Shown here: one piece after another, positions 41,313 through 49,882 of the stretch | Numbering within the stretch: the first letter of the stretch is position 1 | How the letters are laid out: each line of letters opens with the position of its first letter | Source: an uncultured beta proteobacterium | Lineage (GTDB): Bacteria > Pseudomonadota > Gammaproteobacteria > Burkholderiales > SG8-41 | Direction of reading: 5' to 3' | NCBI GenBank assembly: GCA_903889565.1 | Contig: CAISYC010000049.1 | Location: 1-64,000, forward strand | DNA: 64,000 nucleotides | Program-made: the position numbers and the translations under genes | Notes under the pieces: model-generated | The model's database searches: none | What the model saw: only the letters and a program-made list of their open reading frames with translations | Told to the model about the DNA's origin: nothing

Positions 41313-44300
41313 TTAATGAAAATCCCTGCTTGCGGTGGCCAGTTGCCCGAGCAAGGCGCTGTGATCGGTCAGCCTACCGGCGATCAGATGCACTACTTCG
41401 CCGTCGCGCTCGAGTATGCCGTGCACACCGAGCAGACGAGCACCCAGCAATTCGCGGCGCTGGCGCTCGCCGACATCGCGCCACACCACCACATTGACGC
41501 TGCCGGTTTCGTCTTCTAGCGTGACGAACACTACACCCGAGGCGGTGTCGGGGCGCTGACGCCCCGTGACGATACCGGCGGCGCGTGCCGGCCGGCCGTG
41601 TGGCGCACTGCGCAGTTCGGCCGCGGTGGCGAACCGCAGACGCTTGAGGCGCTCGCGCAGTAGCGCCAGCGGATGACGGCCGAGCGTGAGACCGAGACTG
41701 GCGTAATCGGCGACCAGTTCCTCGCCCTCGGCAGGCGCTTCGAAAGCAGGCGCGATCTCGCGCGGCGCCGCTTCCATCAACAAAGGCGGCGCATGTTCAA
41801 TGCCGGCGACCTGCCAGTGCGCGTGACGGCGGTGACCGGCGAGTGCCGCCAGCGCGCCGGCCGCCGCCAGCGCATTCAGATCGTGGCGGTTAAGCGCGGC
41901 GCGGCGCGCCAGATCGGCGGTCGATGCGAACGCCCCGGCGGCGCGCGCGGCGACTATGCGGTCCGCTGCGGCACCGGTAAGACCGTTGATCATGCGCAAT
42001 CCCAGACGCACTGCCGGCGGTTCGCCTTCGAGGGTGCAATCGCGCGCGCTCACCGCGACATCGACCGCGCGCACGTCGACGCCATGCCGTCGCGCGTCCT
42101 GCACCAGCTGCGAGGGCGCATAAAAACCCATCGGCTGGCTGTTGAGGAGTGCTGCCAGAAACGCCGCCGGCTCGTGATGCTTGATCCACGCCGACACGTA
42201 AACAAGCAGGGCGAAACTCGCCGCATGCGATTCCGGAAAACCGTATTCGCCGAAACCGAGGATCTGGCGGTAGATCTGGTCGGCAAACTCGCGTTGATAA
42301 CCGCGCGCCAACATGCCGGTAACCAGACGCTGTTCGAGATGCTCAAGCCCGCCTTTCCTGCGCCACGCCGCCATCGAGCGACGCAGATGATCGGATTCGC
42401 CGGCCGTAAAACCCGCCGCCACCACCGCGAGCTGCATCACCTGTTCCTGAAAGATCGGCACGCCCAGCGTGCGTTCAAGTACCCCGCGAACTTTTTCACT
42501 TGGGTATACCAGCTCTTCGAGCTTTTGCCGCCGCCTCAGATAGGGATGCACCATGCCGCCCTGGATCGGCCCCGGCCGCACGATCGCCACTTCAATGACG
42601 AGATCGTAGAATTTTTCCGGTCGCAGGCGCGGCAGCATGCTCATCTGCGCGCGCGATTCGATCTGAAAGACGCCGACGGTGTCGGCATGCTGAATCATGC
42701 GGTAGACCGCAGGGTCTTCGGCCGGCACATCGGCCATTGCAAATGGCCGGCTGCGGCGCTGACTGATCATGTCGAGCGCGCGCTTGATCGCCGATAGCAT
42801 GCCGAGGGCCAGCACATCGACCTTGAGCAGACCCAGCGCGTCGAGATCGTCCTTGTCCCATTGAATCACCGAACGATCCGGCATCGCAGCGTTTTCGATC
42901 GGCACCAGGCGCGAGAGCAAGCCGCGCGCAAACACGAAGCCACCGGTGTGCTGCGACAGATGGCGCGGAAAGCCCGCCAGCGTGCGCGCCAGCAGAACCA
43001 GCTGCTGCACCTTCATGCTGTCCGGATCGAAGCCGGCCTCGGTCATGCGTTGTTCCGCGGTGTTCTTGCTATCCCACCACGCAAACGATTTGGCGATGCG
43101 TTCTACCTGCGCGAGATCGAAGCCAAGCGCTTTGCCGACATCCCGGATCGCGCTCTTCGTGCGGTAGGTAATGACGGTGGCGGTGAGTGCCGCGCGATCG
43201 CGGCCGTATTTGTTGTAGAGATACTGGATCACCTCTTCGCGCCGCTGGTGCTCGAAATCGACGTCGATGTCCGGCGGCTCGTTGCGTTCGCGCGAAATGA
43301 AACGCTCGAAGAGAACGCTCATGCGCGAGGGATCGACCTCGGTAATGCCGAGCGCGTAGCACACCGCCGAGTTGGCCGCCGAACCGCGACCCTGGCACAG
43401 AATGCCGCGACTGCGCGCGAAAGCGACGATGTCATGCACGGTGAGAAAGTACGGTTCGTAACCGAGCTCCTTGATCAGCGCGAGTTCGCGGTCGATGAGC
43501 GCGCGCACTTCGGCCGGCGTGTTGTCGCCGTAGCGGCGGCGCAGACCCTCTGCGGCCAGCGTTCTCAGATAGGTCGCCGGCGTATGTCCGGCCGGCACCA
43601 GTTCCTCCGGATATTCGTAGCGCAGGCAGTCGAGTGAAAAATCGCAGCGCGCGGCGACATGCAGGGTTTCAGCCAATAATTCCGGCGGGTAAACTTGTGC
43701 CAGCCGCATGCGCATGCGCAAATGACGCTCGGCGTTGGCAAACAGCGCGTGCTGTGCCTCCGCGACCGGCGTGCCGATGCGAATCGCCGTCAGCGTGTCC
43801 TGCAGCGGGCGCCGCGAGCGCAGATGCATGTGCACATTGCCCGCTGCCACCAGCGGCAGTCGCGATGCCGCGGACAACTGCTGCAACCGCATCAACCGTC
43901 CGCGATCATCGGGTCCGCACAGCAATTCGGCAGCGAGCCAGGCGCGGCCGGCAAAACATTCGCAGAGGCGCCGCGCCTGCGCGAGTTCAACCGGGTCAGC
44001 GACTTCAGCACTCGATTCCCGCGCAGGCAGCATGATCGACACACAACCGTTGGCGGCACCGAGATCGTCCCACTCAAGGCGGTACTGACCCTTGGCGCTG
44101 CGGCGGCGCGCGGTGGTAATCAGTTGCGACAGATTGCCGTAACCCTCGCGATGGGTCGCCAGCAATACGATCTTCGGCCCGCCCTCGAGCTGAAACTCGG
44201 CGCCGATCAGCAGTTTTAACTTGTGCTGTTTGGCCGCGACATGCGCGCGCACCGCACCGGCGAGCGAGCACTCATCGGTGATCGCCAGCGCCGTGTAACC

Positions 44301-44411
44301 GAGCGCCGCCGCGCGCGCCACCAGTTCCTCCGGATGCGAAGCACCGCGCAGAAAGCTGAAATTGCTGACGCAATGCAACTCGGCATAGTCGGGAAGAACA
44401 GCGGACACCAC
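41313..44411 (-). CDS. dnaE2: Error-prone DNA polymerase III alpha-type (DnaE2/ImuC)
   Basis: 1032 aa, normal length. N-terminal PHP domain: ELHCVSNFSFLRGASHPEEL and LAITDECSLAGAV. The polymerase catalytic motif is PPDIDVDFEHQRREEVIQYL, and QHTGGFVFARGLLSRLVPIE is also typical. The C-terminal OB domain ends TASRDFH, immediately at the MITE boundary. The start is GTG 44411 (a second GTG follows). It does damage-induced translesion synthesis with ImuA and ImuB. A 193-bp gap with a REP palindrome separates it from imuB. Confidence 0.96.
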   Translation of the reverse strand: MVSAVLPDYAELHCVSNFSFLRGASHPEELVARAAALGYTALAITDECSLAGAVRAHVAAKQHKLKLLIGAEFQLEGGPKIVLLATHREGYGNLSQLITTARRRSAKGQYRLEWDDLGAANGCVSIMLPARESSAEVADPVELAQARRLCECFAGRAWLAAELLCGPDDRGRLMRLQQLSAASRLPLVAAGNVHMHLRSRRPLQDTLTAIRIGTPVAEAQHALFANAERHLRMRMRLAQVYPPELLAETLHVAARCDFSLDCLRYEYPEELVPAGHTPATYLRTLAAEGLRRRYGDNTPAEVRALIDRELALIKELGYEPYFLTVHDIVAFARSRGILCQGRGSAANSAVCYALGITEVDPSRMSVLFERFISRERNEPPDIDVDFEHQRREEVIQYLYNKYGRDRAALTATVITYRTKSAIRDVGKALGFDLAQVERIAKSFAWWDSKNTAEQRMTEAGFDPDSMKVQQLVLLARTLAGFPRHLSQHTGGFVFARGLLSRLVPIENAAMPDRSVIQWDKDDLDALGLLKVDVLALGMLSAIKRALDMISQRRSRPFAMADVPAEDPAVYRMIQHADTVGVFQIESRAQMSMLPRLRPEKFYDLVIEVAIVRPGPIQGGMVHPYLRRRQKLEELVYPSEKVRGVLERTLGVPIFQEQVMQLAVVAAGFTAGESDHLRRSMAAWRRKGGLEHLEQRLVTGMLARGYQREFADQIYRQILGFGEYGFPESHAASFALLVYVSAWIKHHEPAAFLAALLNSQPMGFYAPSQLVQDARRHGVDVRAVDVAVSARDCTLEGEPPAVRLGLRMINGLTGAAADRIVAARAAGAFASTADLARRAALNRHDLNALAAAGALAALAGHRRHAHWQVAGIEHAPPLLMEAAPREIAPAFEAPAEGEELVADYASLGLTLGRHPLALLRERLKRLRFATAAELRSAPHGRPARAAGIVTGRQRPDTASGVVFVTLEDETGSVNVVVWRDVGERQRRELLGARLLGVHGILERDGEVVHLIAGRLTDHSALLGQLATASRDFH

Positions 44412-44500
44412 GAGAGCCTCTGGAAATTTCGTGCAGGTGATTCAAATCGTCAGAGACGTGCAGTGTTGTGGTTTCGTGTATCGTGATTCGTAGAATTTTT

Positions 44501-44587
44501 AGGGCGGATGAGCGAAGCGTAATCCGCCGGATGAAGCGGTTAGCGATCTCCCGACATTCGGCGGAAGGCGCTACGCTTTTCCGCCCT
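44501..44587. repeat. REP-type imperfect palindrome between imuB and dnaE2
   Basis: AGGGCGGATGAGCGAAGCG... at the left pairs with ...CGCTTTTCCGCCCT at the right, about 24 of 29 positions matching, with an inner TCCGCCG/CGGCGGA. This GGGCGGAT/ATCCGCCC type is spread widely in proteobacterial genomes. It lies inside the mutagenesis operon and may lower dnaE2 expression. Confidence 0.7.
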
Positions 44588-44604
44588 ACGAAACTATCGG
44601 GGTA

Positions 44605-46041
44605 TCAACCAAAAATGCCGTGCAGATACCAGCCGCCGGGCCGCCGCCGTTCGCGGTAAACCCACACGGTCGAACGGTCGGCAGTTTGCGCAACGAAGTA
44701 ATCGCGTTTGACGTCGCCGCCGTCCCACCAGCCCGATTCAATGCGCTCGGGGCCTGCAACGAGGGCGAGCGGGCCGTTTTCGCTGTACGGTTTTTCCGCT
44801 ACCTGTTTCAGCTGGCGCGGTTCGCGCAGCAGCCACAGGGGGCGCGGCCGCGGCGCCGGCCGCACGCTGGGGGTCGGCCGCGCGCCGGGTGCGGCGCGCT
44901 GCCACGCATGTTCGGGCCGGTGTTCAGCGCGCGGCGTCACGCCCTGCACTGCTTCGTTGCCAAGCCGCGCGCGCAAGCGCTCGATCAGCTTCGCCCAGTC
45001 GGCGGAGCGATCGGCCATCTCGGCGAACAGTGTCTTGTTCTCTTCGACCAGTACGAGAATGTCGTCAGCCTCAAGCGCGAGTTGCAGGACGGGAGCGACC
45101 AGCTTCAACGCGGCGAGTTGTTCGCGCACGACTGCGACGAAGCGACCCGGATCGCGCGTTGGTGTCGCCAGTCCGATTTCCAGCACAGTCGGCGCCTGGT
45201 CTTCATGCGTCAGCAGCAGTTTGAAATGCTGCACACTGCCGCAACGCGCACCGAGAAAACCAGCCAGCTGCACCAACAGACGCTGTGCCGAGAAGACCAG
45301 CGCCTCGGCGTGTTCGACCGCAGTGCCGAGCTCGAGCTTGGCCGAGAATTTTTCGGCCGGCGTGAAAAAGCGCCGTGCCTCCGGCCGCGTGCCGAGGATG
45401 CGATCGATCTGTTCGAAGAACTGCGGACCGAAACGGCGCGCCGCGCCGTCGCGCGGCAGCTGCATCGCGGCGCCGACGGTTTTGACGCCGACCGCAGCGA
45501 GCGTCTCCAGCGTTTTCGCATCGCAGTCGAGCGCGCGCACATTGAGCGGCGCGACCTCGGCCTCGATCATGCGCTTGCAGCTGACGATTTTTTCGCTGCC
45601 TGCGCGCGCCAGCAGCCACGCCGCCGCCACCGTCGGCGCCACGCCGACCGCCAGCGTGTAGCCCATGTCGGCCGCGCCGCGCCGGATCAGGCCGAGGATG
45701 GTCTTGATGCCGCCGAACAGTTTGAGGCTGCCCTCGATTTCGAGCAGCAGACCCGACGGCGCCTGCAGCGACACGCCGGGCGTGAACTGCAGCGCCCAAG
45801 TCGCGAGTTGTTCGAGCGCGGCGTGCTCGGCGGCGGCATCGCGCTGGCGATACACCAGATCGGGCACCAGCGCAGAGGCGGCGGCGATGCTGATGCCGGC
45901 GCGCACGCCGCGCGTGGCCGCGCGCGGGTTGCACACCAGCACGCGCGCGCCGTCGGCGACGGCATGCGCCTCAGTGGATGCCGAAGTCTCGGCGAAGGCT
46001 TCGAGCGGCAGACGCGGGAAATTCAATGCGATCCATAACAT
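44605..46041 (-). CDS. imuB: ImuB, Y-family polymerase-like translesion factor
   Basis: 478 aa from ATG 46041 (ATG 46056 is also in frame). It starts [15 protein letters not shown], where an active Y-family polymerase would have catalytic acids; these are absent, as is usual for ImuB. The fold is kept: GVRAGISIAAASALVPDLVY and LAVGVAPTVAAAWLLARAG. The C-terminal Pro/Arg-rich linker and RPLWLLREPRQL are typical. It docks DnaE2 to the beta clamp. Its start overlaps imuA by about 70 bp. Confidence 0.93.
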   Translation of the reverse strand: MLWIALNFPRLPLEAFAETSASTEAHAVADGARVLVCNPRAATRGVRAGISIAAASALVPDLVYRQRDAAAEHAALEQLATWALQFTPGVSLQAPSGLLLEIEGSLKLFGGIKTILGLIRRGAADMGYTLAVGVAPTVAAAWLLARAGSEKIVSCKRMIEAEVAPLNVRALDCDAKTLETLAAVGVKTVGAAMQLPRDGAARRFGPQFFEQIDRILGTRPEARRFFTPAEKFSAKLELGTAVEHAEALVFSAQRLLVQLAGFLGARCGSVQHFKLLLTHEDQAPTVLEIGLATPTRDPGRFVAVVREQLAALKLVAPVLQLALEADDILVLVEENKTLFAEMADRSADWAKLIERLRARLGNEAVQGVTPRAEHRPEHAWQRAAPGARPTPSVRPAPRPRPLWLLREPRQLKQVAEKPYSENGPLALVAGPERIESGWWDGGDVKRDYFVAQTADRSTVWVYRERRRPGGWYLHGIFG

Positions 46042-46705
46042 GGCAGTCCAATCCATTCGGTGGGTTATCGAAATTTCTTTGCACGACTTGCGGCGGCGTC
46101 AGCGCGATGGTGCGGCCAAGCACGCCGCCACGCCGCTTGAGGATGCGCACGGCGAGTCCGCCGGGCCGGGTGTCGAGACGCAATCTGAGCGCCGCCGGGG
46201 TCGCCTCGGTGATGCAGCGCGACGGCCGGAACAGCATGGCGAGCGTCGCACTGCCCTCGGCGGCTAGTTGCAGCCGGCGCAACTCGGCATACGCAATCCG
46301 CTCCGGCCATGCCAGCACCGCGCCGCAGGTCTGCGAACGCAGCGCCTGCTCGTACGCCCACAGCGTTTCGCGCGGCGAGCGCGTGCGGATCACGATGAGA
46401 TGCGACAAATCAATGCCGGCCGCCTGCAAGGCCGGCGCATACGGCAGATACGGCGGTGCGATCCACGCCACCCAGCGCCCCTTGGCGGAGAGCGCGGCCA
46501 GCGCATGACCGAGGATGCCGAGTTCGCCGATGCCTTCGTGCTGCGGCAGAATTTCCGTCAGTGCGGCAGTCGGCCAGCCGCCGCCGGGCAACTCAGCGTC
46601 GAGTTGCGGGTAACCGCTAGCCACGCTCGGCGAAGCAACACGACCGAGCTCGCCGCCGCGCCAGATCGACGGATGCGCCAGCAGTTCGGCAAGTGCCGTC
46701 ATCAC
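45971..46705 (-). CDS. imuA: ImuA, RecA-like SOS mutagenesis protein
   Basis: 244 aa. RecA/SulA-like fold: [60 protein letters not shown]. The Walker A is degenerate, as in other ImuA proteins. It overlaps the lexA stop by 4 bp (ATGA) and the start of imuB downstream. It partners ImuB and DnaE2 in damage-induced mutagenesis. Confidence 0.93.
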   Translation of the reverse strand: MMTALAELLAHPSIWRGGELGRVASPSVASGYPQLDAELPGGGWPTAALTEILPQHEGIGELGILGHALAALSAKGRWVAWIAPPYLPYAPALQAAGIDLSHLIVIRTRSPRETLWAYEQALRSQTCGAVLAWPERIAYAELRRLQLAAEGSATLAMLFRPSRCITEATPAALRLRLDTRPGGLAVRILKRRGGVLGRTIALTPPQVVQRNFDNPPNGLDCHVMDRIEFPASAARSLRRDFGIH

Positions 46706-47325
46706 GCATGTCCCGCGCGGATGACACCGACGCAGATGCCCTCGATCGCCAGCGCATCGCGTCTGAGATCAAGCACGATCGGCGCGAAGTCGGGATTCTC
46801 GGCGATCAGTTCGACGTGATGACCGCGCTGCCGGAAACGCTTGACGGTGACTTCGTCGTGCAGCCGCGCGACCACGATCTGGCCGCCGCGCGCCTCCTGG
46901 GTTTTATGTACCGCGATGTAATCGCCGTCGAGAATGGCGGCGTCGCGCATGCTCATGCCGCGCACCTTGAGCAGATAATCGGCGCGGGGTTTAAACATCG
47001 CCGGATCGACGCGCACATGCGCATCGATATTTTCTTCGCTCATGATCGGGCTGCCGGCGGCGACGCGCCCGACCAGCGGCAGCTCGGCCTGATAACCGGC
47101 GGCGTGCCGATCGGGTTCTTTGACGCGGATGCCGCGCGAAGCGCTGTCGGTGTGCTCGATCGCGCCCTTGCGCGCGAGGGCCAGCAGATGATTGCGCGCG
47201 GCGGTGGCCGAACGGAAACCGAAGTTCGAAGCGATCTCCGCCTGCGTCGGCGGAAAGCCGTCGGCGCGGATGCGTTCCTGGATATAACGCAGCAGTTGTT
47301 TCTGGCGGGAGGTCAGTTCTTCCAT
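46702..47325 (-). CDS. lexA: LexA repressor of the imuA-imuB-dnaE2 cassette
   Basis: 207 aa, complete. Winged HTH at about 27-50 ([20 protein letters not shown]). Self-cleavage site Ala90-Gly91 (RVAAGSP). Catalytic Ser125 (RGMSMRDA) and Lys162 (EVTVKRF). It is the first gene of the operon and is coupled to imuA. LexA copies in this position often form a second class (lexA2) with their own operator, and the site upstream is not the usual CTGT-N8-ACAG, so this may be such a copy. Confidence 0.95.
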   Translation of the reverse strand: MEELTSRQKQLLRYIQERIRADGFPPTQAEIASNFGFRSATAARNHLLALARKGAIEHTDSASRGIRVKEPDRHAAGYQAELPLVGRVAAGSPIMSEENIDAHVRVDPAMFKPRADYLLKVRGMSMRDAAILDGDYIAVHKTQEARGGQIVVARLHDEVTVKRFRQRGHHVELIAENPDFAPIVLDLRRDALAIEGICVGVIRAGHA

Positions 47326-47366
47326 CGGTTCACCGTTCGGTCAGTGTTCAACATCACAATCGAAGC

Positions 47367-47454
47367 CATCGCAAAAATCTCCCTCGCCCTGGCTCCCGCG
47401 TGAACGGGATCGCACGCCGTGGGGAGGGAAAAAACTCGTAAGGTTTTTGCGATG
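47367..47454 (-). other. Long hairpin in the lexA leader
   Basis: Perfect 11-bp arms CATCGCAAAAA (47367-47377) and TTTTTGCGATG (47444-47454), with partly paired inner parts CTCCCTC and GGGAGGG. It lies in the roughly 150-nt untranslated leader between the lexA promoter and its ATG. It could shape translation or RNA stability. No T-run follows the closing arm, so it is not a simple terminator. Confidence 0.5.
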
Positions 47455-47469
47455 TCCTGTAGTGTTTTT

Positions 47470-47497
47470 AATAACACTGGTGTTATTATACACACCA
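47470..47497. promoter_or_regulatory. Candidate LexA operator
   Basis: AATAACAC-TG-GTGTTATT (47470-47487) is a palindrome with perfect 8-bp arms. It overlaps a second imperfect one, TGGTGTTATTATACACACCA (47478-47497), and the -10 box. No CTGT-N8-ACAG box is present. The position over the lexA -10 is ideal for autorepression. Confidence 0.6.
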
Positions 47498-47512
47498 AAA
47501 GACCTGCGGCAA
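47485..47512 (-). promoter_or_regulatory. Promoter of the lexA-imuA-imuB-dnaE2 operon
   Basis: On the minus strand, -35 TTGCCG, a 16-bp spacer and a perfect -10 TATAAT (47490-47485). It is covered by the candidate operator and would start transcription about 150 nt before the lexA ATG. Confidence 0.7.
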
Positions 47513-47654
47513 CTATTGTCTTAAGTGATTGATTGAACAGGCTGCGCGACCGGTAATCGGCTATGCGCCATCGAACTTCGGGGCTTTGCTCCACATCATT
47601 TTTGCGGCAGCCGGCAAAAGGATCGGGAACCCGAACTCTCAGGGGCGAAAAGTC

Positions 47655-48247
47655 ATGCAACAAAAAGTCCCCTCGGCGGAGCGTATCGAAAACCACATTT
47701 ATCTTCTGCGTGGCCAGAAGGTACTGCTCGATAATGATCTTGCCGCGCTCTACGGGGTAACTACCAAGCGCTTTAACGAACAAGTCGCGGGAATCGCGAT
47801 CGCTTTCCGGCGGATTTCATGTTCCAGCTGGACGTTGAGGAATGGGCATCTTAAGGTCGCAAATTGCGACCTTAAACGCTGGTCGCGGACAGCATCGCAA
47901 ATACCTGCCCTGCGCATTCACCGAGCATGGCAGCGCCAATTTTTAACTCACCACGCGCCACTGAAATTTCGGTCTACGTGGTACGCGCCTTCGTGCGCTT
48001 GCGCGAAACACTGGCCACCCATAAAGCACTCGCGGGCAAACTCGAAGCGCTTGAGAAGCACACCGCGGCACCAGCCTTCAAGCACGACAGCGTTGCCGCG
48101 AATACCCGCGCGCAATTCAAACAGGTGATCGACGCCATGCGTCAACTCATGGCCGCGCCCGAACCGAAGAAACGCCCGATCGGGTTTGCCATGCCGCAGG
48201 AAAAAGACGACAAAACCAGGGGCAAGGCCGCCAAGGCGCAGCGGTGA
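47655..48247 (+). pseudogene. ORF6N-domain protein relic, frameshifted
   Basis: The start MQQKVPSAERIENHIYLLRG and KVLLDNDLAALYGVTTKRFN match the ORF6N DNA-binding domain found in phage and mobile-element proteins. After FNEQV the matching sequence jumps frame (RFPADFMFQLDVEEWAS), then again (LRSQIATLNAGRG ... YLPCAFTEHGS). It jumps a third time to the C-terminal part TEISVYVVRAFVRLRETLAT, ending EPKKRPIGFAMPQEKDDK. At least three frameshifts make it non-functional. Confidence 0.8.
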
Positions 48248-48299
48248 ATCCCGAGATCACCGCGCGCGACGAAGGGCTGGAATCGCAGAATCGTCGTCG

Positions 48300-48480
48300 A
48301 TGCCGATCCCTTTGGTTTCTCTGCCAGCAGACCCGCAGCATCCCTCGCTGCACTTCAAGAAAATCGGCGCGCTTGGGTCTGTACACATCGGCTTTATCAC
48401 CGCGCACTGGCGACCGATGTCGAAGACAACATCCATTGGACCCCGATCGGCACTCGTGCCGATGACGGCAAGAGTCTCAT
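48300..48480 (+). pseudogene. RelE/ParE-type toxin relic
   Basis: One frame gives SLPADPQHPSLHFKKIGALG and SVHIG. The adjoining frame continues YHRALATDVEDNIHWTPIGT and RADDGKSL. Together they follow the usual C-terminal half of RelE-like toxins: HPSLHFK, a WSVRIG-like strand, YRAL, then W-x-W-IG-x-H-x-x-Y. A frameshift and lost Trp/His residues indicate decay. No antitoxin is visible. Confidence 0.5.
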
Positions 48481-48547
48481 GGTCCCGGCCGGCAACAGGT
48501 TGCCGCCCTACGGGCTGACCCGGTTTATCCTGCGCAACCCCAGCAGT
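48481..48547. other. Intergenic remainder, nothing recognised
   Basis: Between the toxin relic and the small secreted-protein gene I see no gene, repeat or clear terminator. Confidence 0.4.
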
Positions 48548-48790
48548 TCATTTAGGCTTTTCATCGACCTTCGGGCACATTGCGATGGTTCCTTTGCCTT
48601 CTATGCAAGCCTTGCTGCAGGCCTTCTTGTCCTGACAGCGCATGTCATCGCACTTCTGATCACAGTGGGCCCAATACACGGCCCCCGATGCCAGCTGCAA
48701 TCTGGAACTCTGGTTTACACCATCCTGCGACTGCGCGAAGACGGTTACGGAAAAAAATACGCTCAAAATGCCAAACAAAAACTGTTGCAT
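48548..48790 (-). CDS. Small secreted cysteine-rich protein, 80 aa
   Basis: ATG 48790 has GGGGAGGG at good spacing; an upstream in-frame start at 48820 lacks it. Signal peptide QQFLFGILSVFFSVTVFA, cleaved near AQS. The mature part has six cysteines, C-x3-C-x3-C-x5-C-x3-C-x9-C (HCDQKCDDMRCQDKKACSKA region), enough for three disulfides or a metal site. I do not recognise the family. Confidence 0.65.
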   Translation of the reverse strand: MQQFLFGILSVFFSVTVFAQSQDGVNQSSRLQLASGAVYWAHCDQKCDDMRCQDKKACSKACIEGKGTIAMCPKVDEKPK

Positions 48791-49108
48791 TAACGCCCTC
48801 CCCTGGACAAATAACGCCATGCACGATGGCTGACCTCAATAAAATATCCCATTCCGACGGGGCAATGCCTGATCGCTCGATTTTTTTGCGGCCGGGGCGA
48901 CTATCGGCTCCACGATCATGCCGGGAGCATTGGCGGAACCTCGGGGGAACGGGTCAACTATATATCCGCGCGCGCCGCGCATCAATTGTCTTTTGCACCC
49001 GCGTTGCGGTCGATGCGCCGTCGGCGCACCGCCGCAATCCCCGCCCGCAAGCGATCGCCGCCGCATGCGCGCGCGCAAACAGCCGCGGCCCTGCGGAAAT
49101 AATCGCCG
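48791..49108. other. 318-bp intergenic region
   Basis: Contains the leader of the small secreted-protein gene. Open frames on both strands here show no recognisable domain and no good RBS. Nothing else supported. Confidence 0.35.
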
Positions 49109-49795
49109 TCAATCCGCACCGGGACCGCCGGTTTGCAGCGGTTCGATCAAGCCCGCATCATCATGCCTGGGTGCGTTCACGCGCGTGCTCACCGCATGAG
49201 CCGCCATCGTCGAATCGGCGCAGGGTTTGATCAGTGGTTTCAGCGCCGCCACCGATTGATTGCGCGGATCGAGCCAGACGTCGTAATCATCGGGGGCCAG
49301 AATCACCGGCATGCGGTCGTGAATGTCGCGCATCACGCCGTTGGGACCGGTGGTGATGATGGCGCAGGTTTCGACCACGCCGTCGGGCCCCTGCCAGCGC
49401 TCGGTGATGCCGGCGATGGCAAACAGCGGCGCGCCGACCGGATGCATGTAGTACGGCTGCCTGCGGCCGGCGACTGTTTTCCATTCGTAGAAGCCGCTCG
49501 CCGGAATCAAACAACGCGATCGCCTGAAGGCATTGCGGAACGACGGCTTCTCATCGACGGTTTCGCCGCGCGCGTTGGCAAGCTTGTTGCCGATCGCCGG
49601 ATCCTTCGCCCAGCCGGGAATGAGCCCCCATTTGAACAGTGCCGCCACGCGCCCCTGCGCAGCGTCCGCGCGCACGATCACGATCTTCGACGACGGCGTG
49701 ATGTTGTAGCGCGCATTCCACTCCGGCGCAATGCCGAGCCGGAAGGCGAGCGCGATGACTTCGGGGTTGGCGTGTAATGAAAAGCGTCCGCACAT
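49109..49795 (-). CDS. yedK: SOS response-associated peptidase / abasic-site crosslinker (YedK/HMCES)
   Basis: 228 aa starting MCGRFSLHA. Cys2 forms the thiazolidine crosslink with abasic sites in single-stranded DNA after Met removal. Other SRAP motifs: YNITPSSKI, KWGLIPGWAKD, NARGETVDEKPSFRNAF, RCLIPASGFYEWK and HDRMPVIL with the active-site His. The frame is open to 49861, but MCGRF must be the start for chemistry. Its nearness to the mutagenesis cassette groups DNA-damage functions. Confidence 0.95.
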   Translation of the reverse strand: MCGRFSLHANPEVIALAFRLGIAPEWNARYNITPSSKIVIVRADAAQGRVAALFKWGLIPGWAKDPAIGNKLANARGETVDEKPSFRNAFRRSRCLIPASGFYEWKTVAGRRQPYYMHPVGAPLFAIAGITERWQGPDGVVETCAIITTGPNGVMRDIHDRMPVILAPDDYDVWLDPRNQSVAALKPLIKPCADSTMAAHAVSTRVNAPRHDDAGLIEPLQTGGPGAD

Positions 49796-49882
49796 GGGCG
49801 GATGATGCCATGCGCGGGCGCGCATTGGCAGCGGCGCGCGGCCGCTTGCGGTGAAACACATCGGCTACAATCGTCGCGAGCA

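Noticed and set aside
47470-47497. Classic LexA box CTGT-N8-ACAG
   Set aside because: Looked for in the lexA promoter but not present; the palindrome found differs, so it is reported as a candidate only.
48580-49230. 216-aa + strand frame
   Set aside because: Covers intergenic DNA and part of yedK in antisense; no recognisable domain and no RBS.
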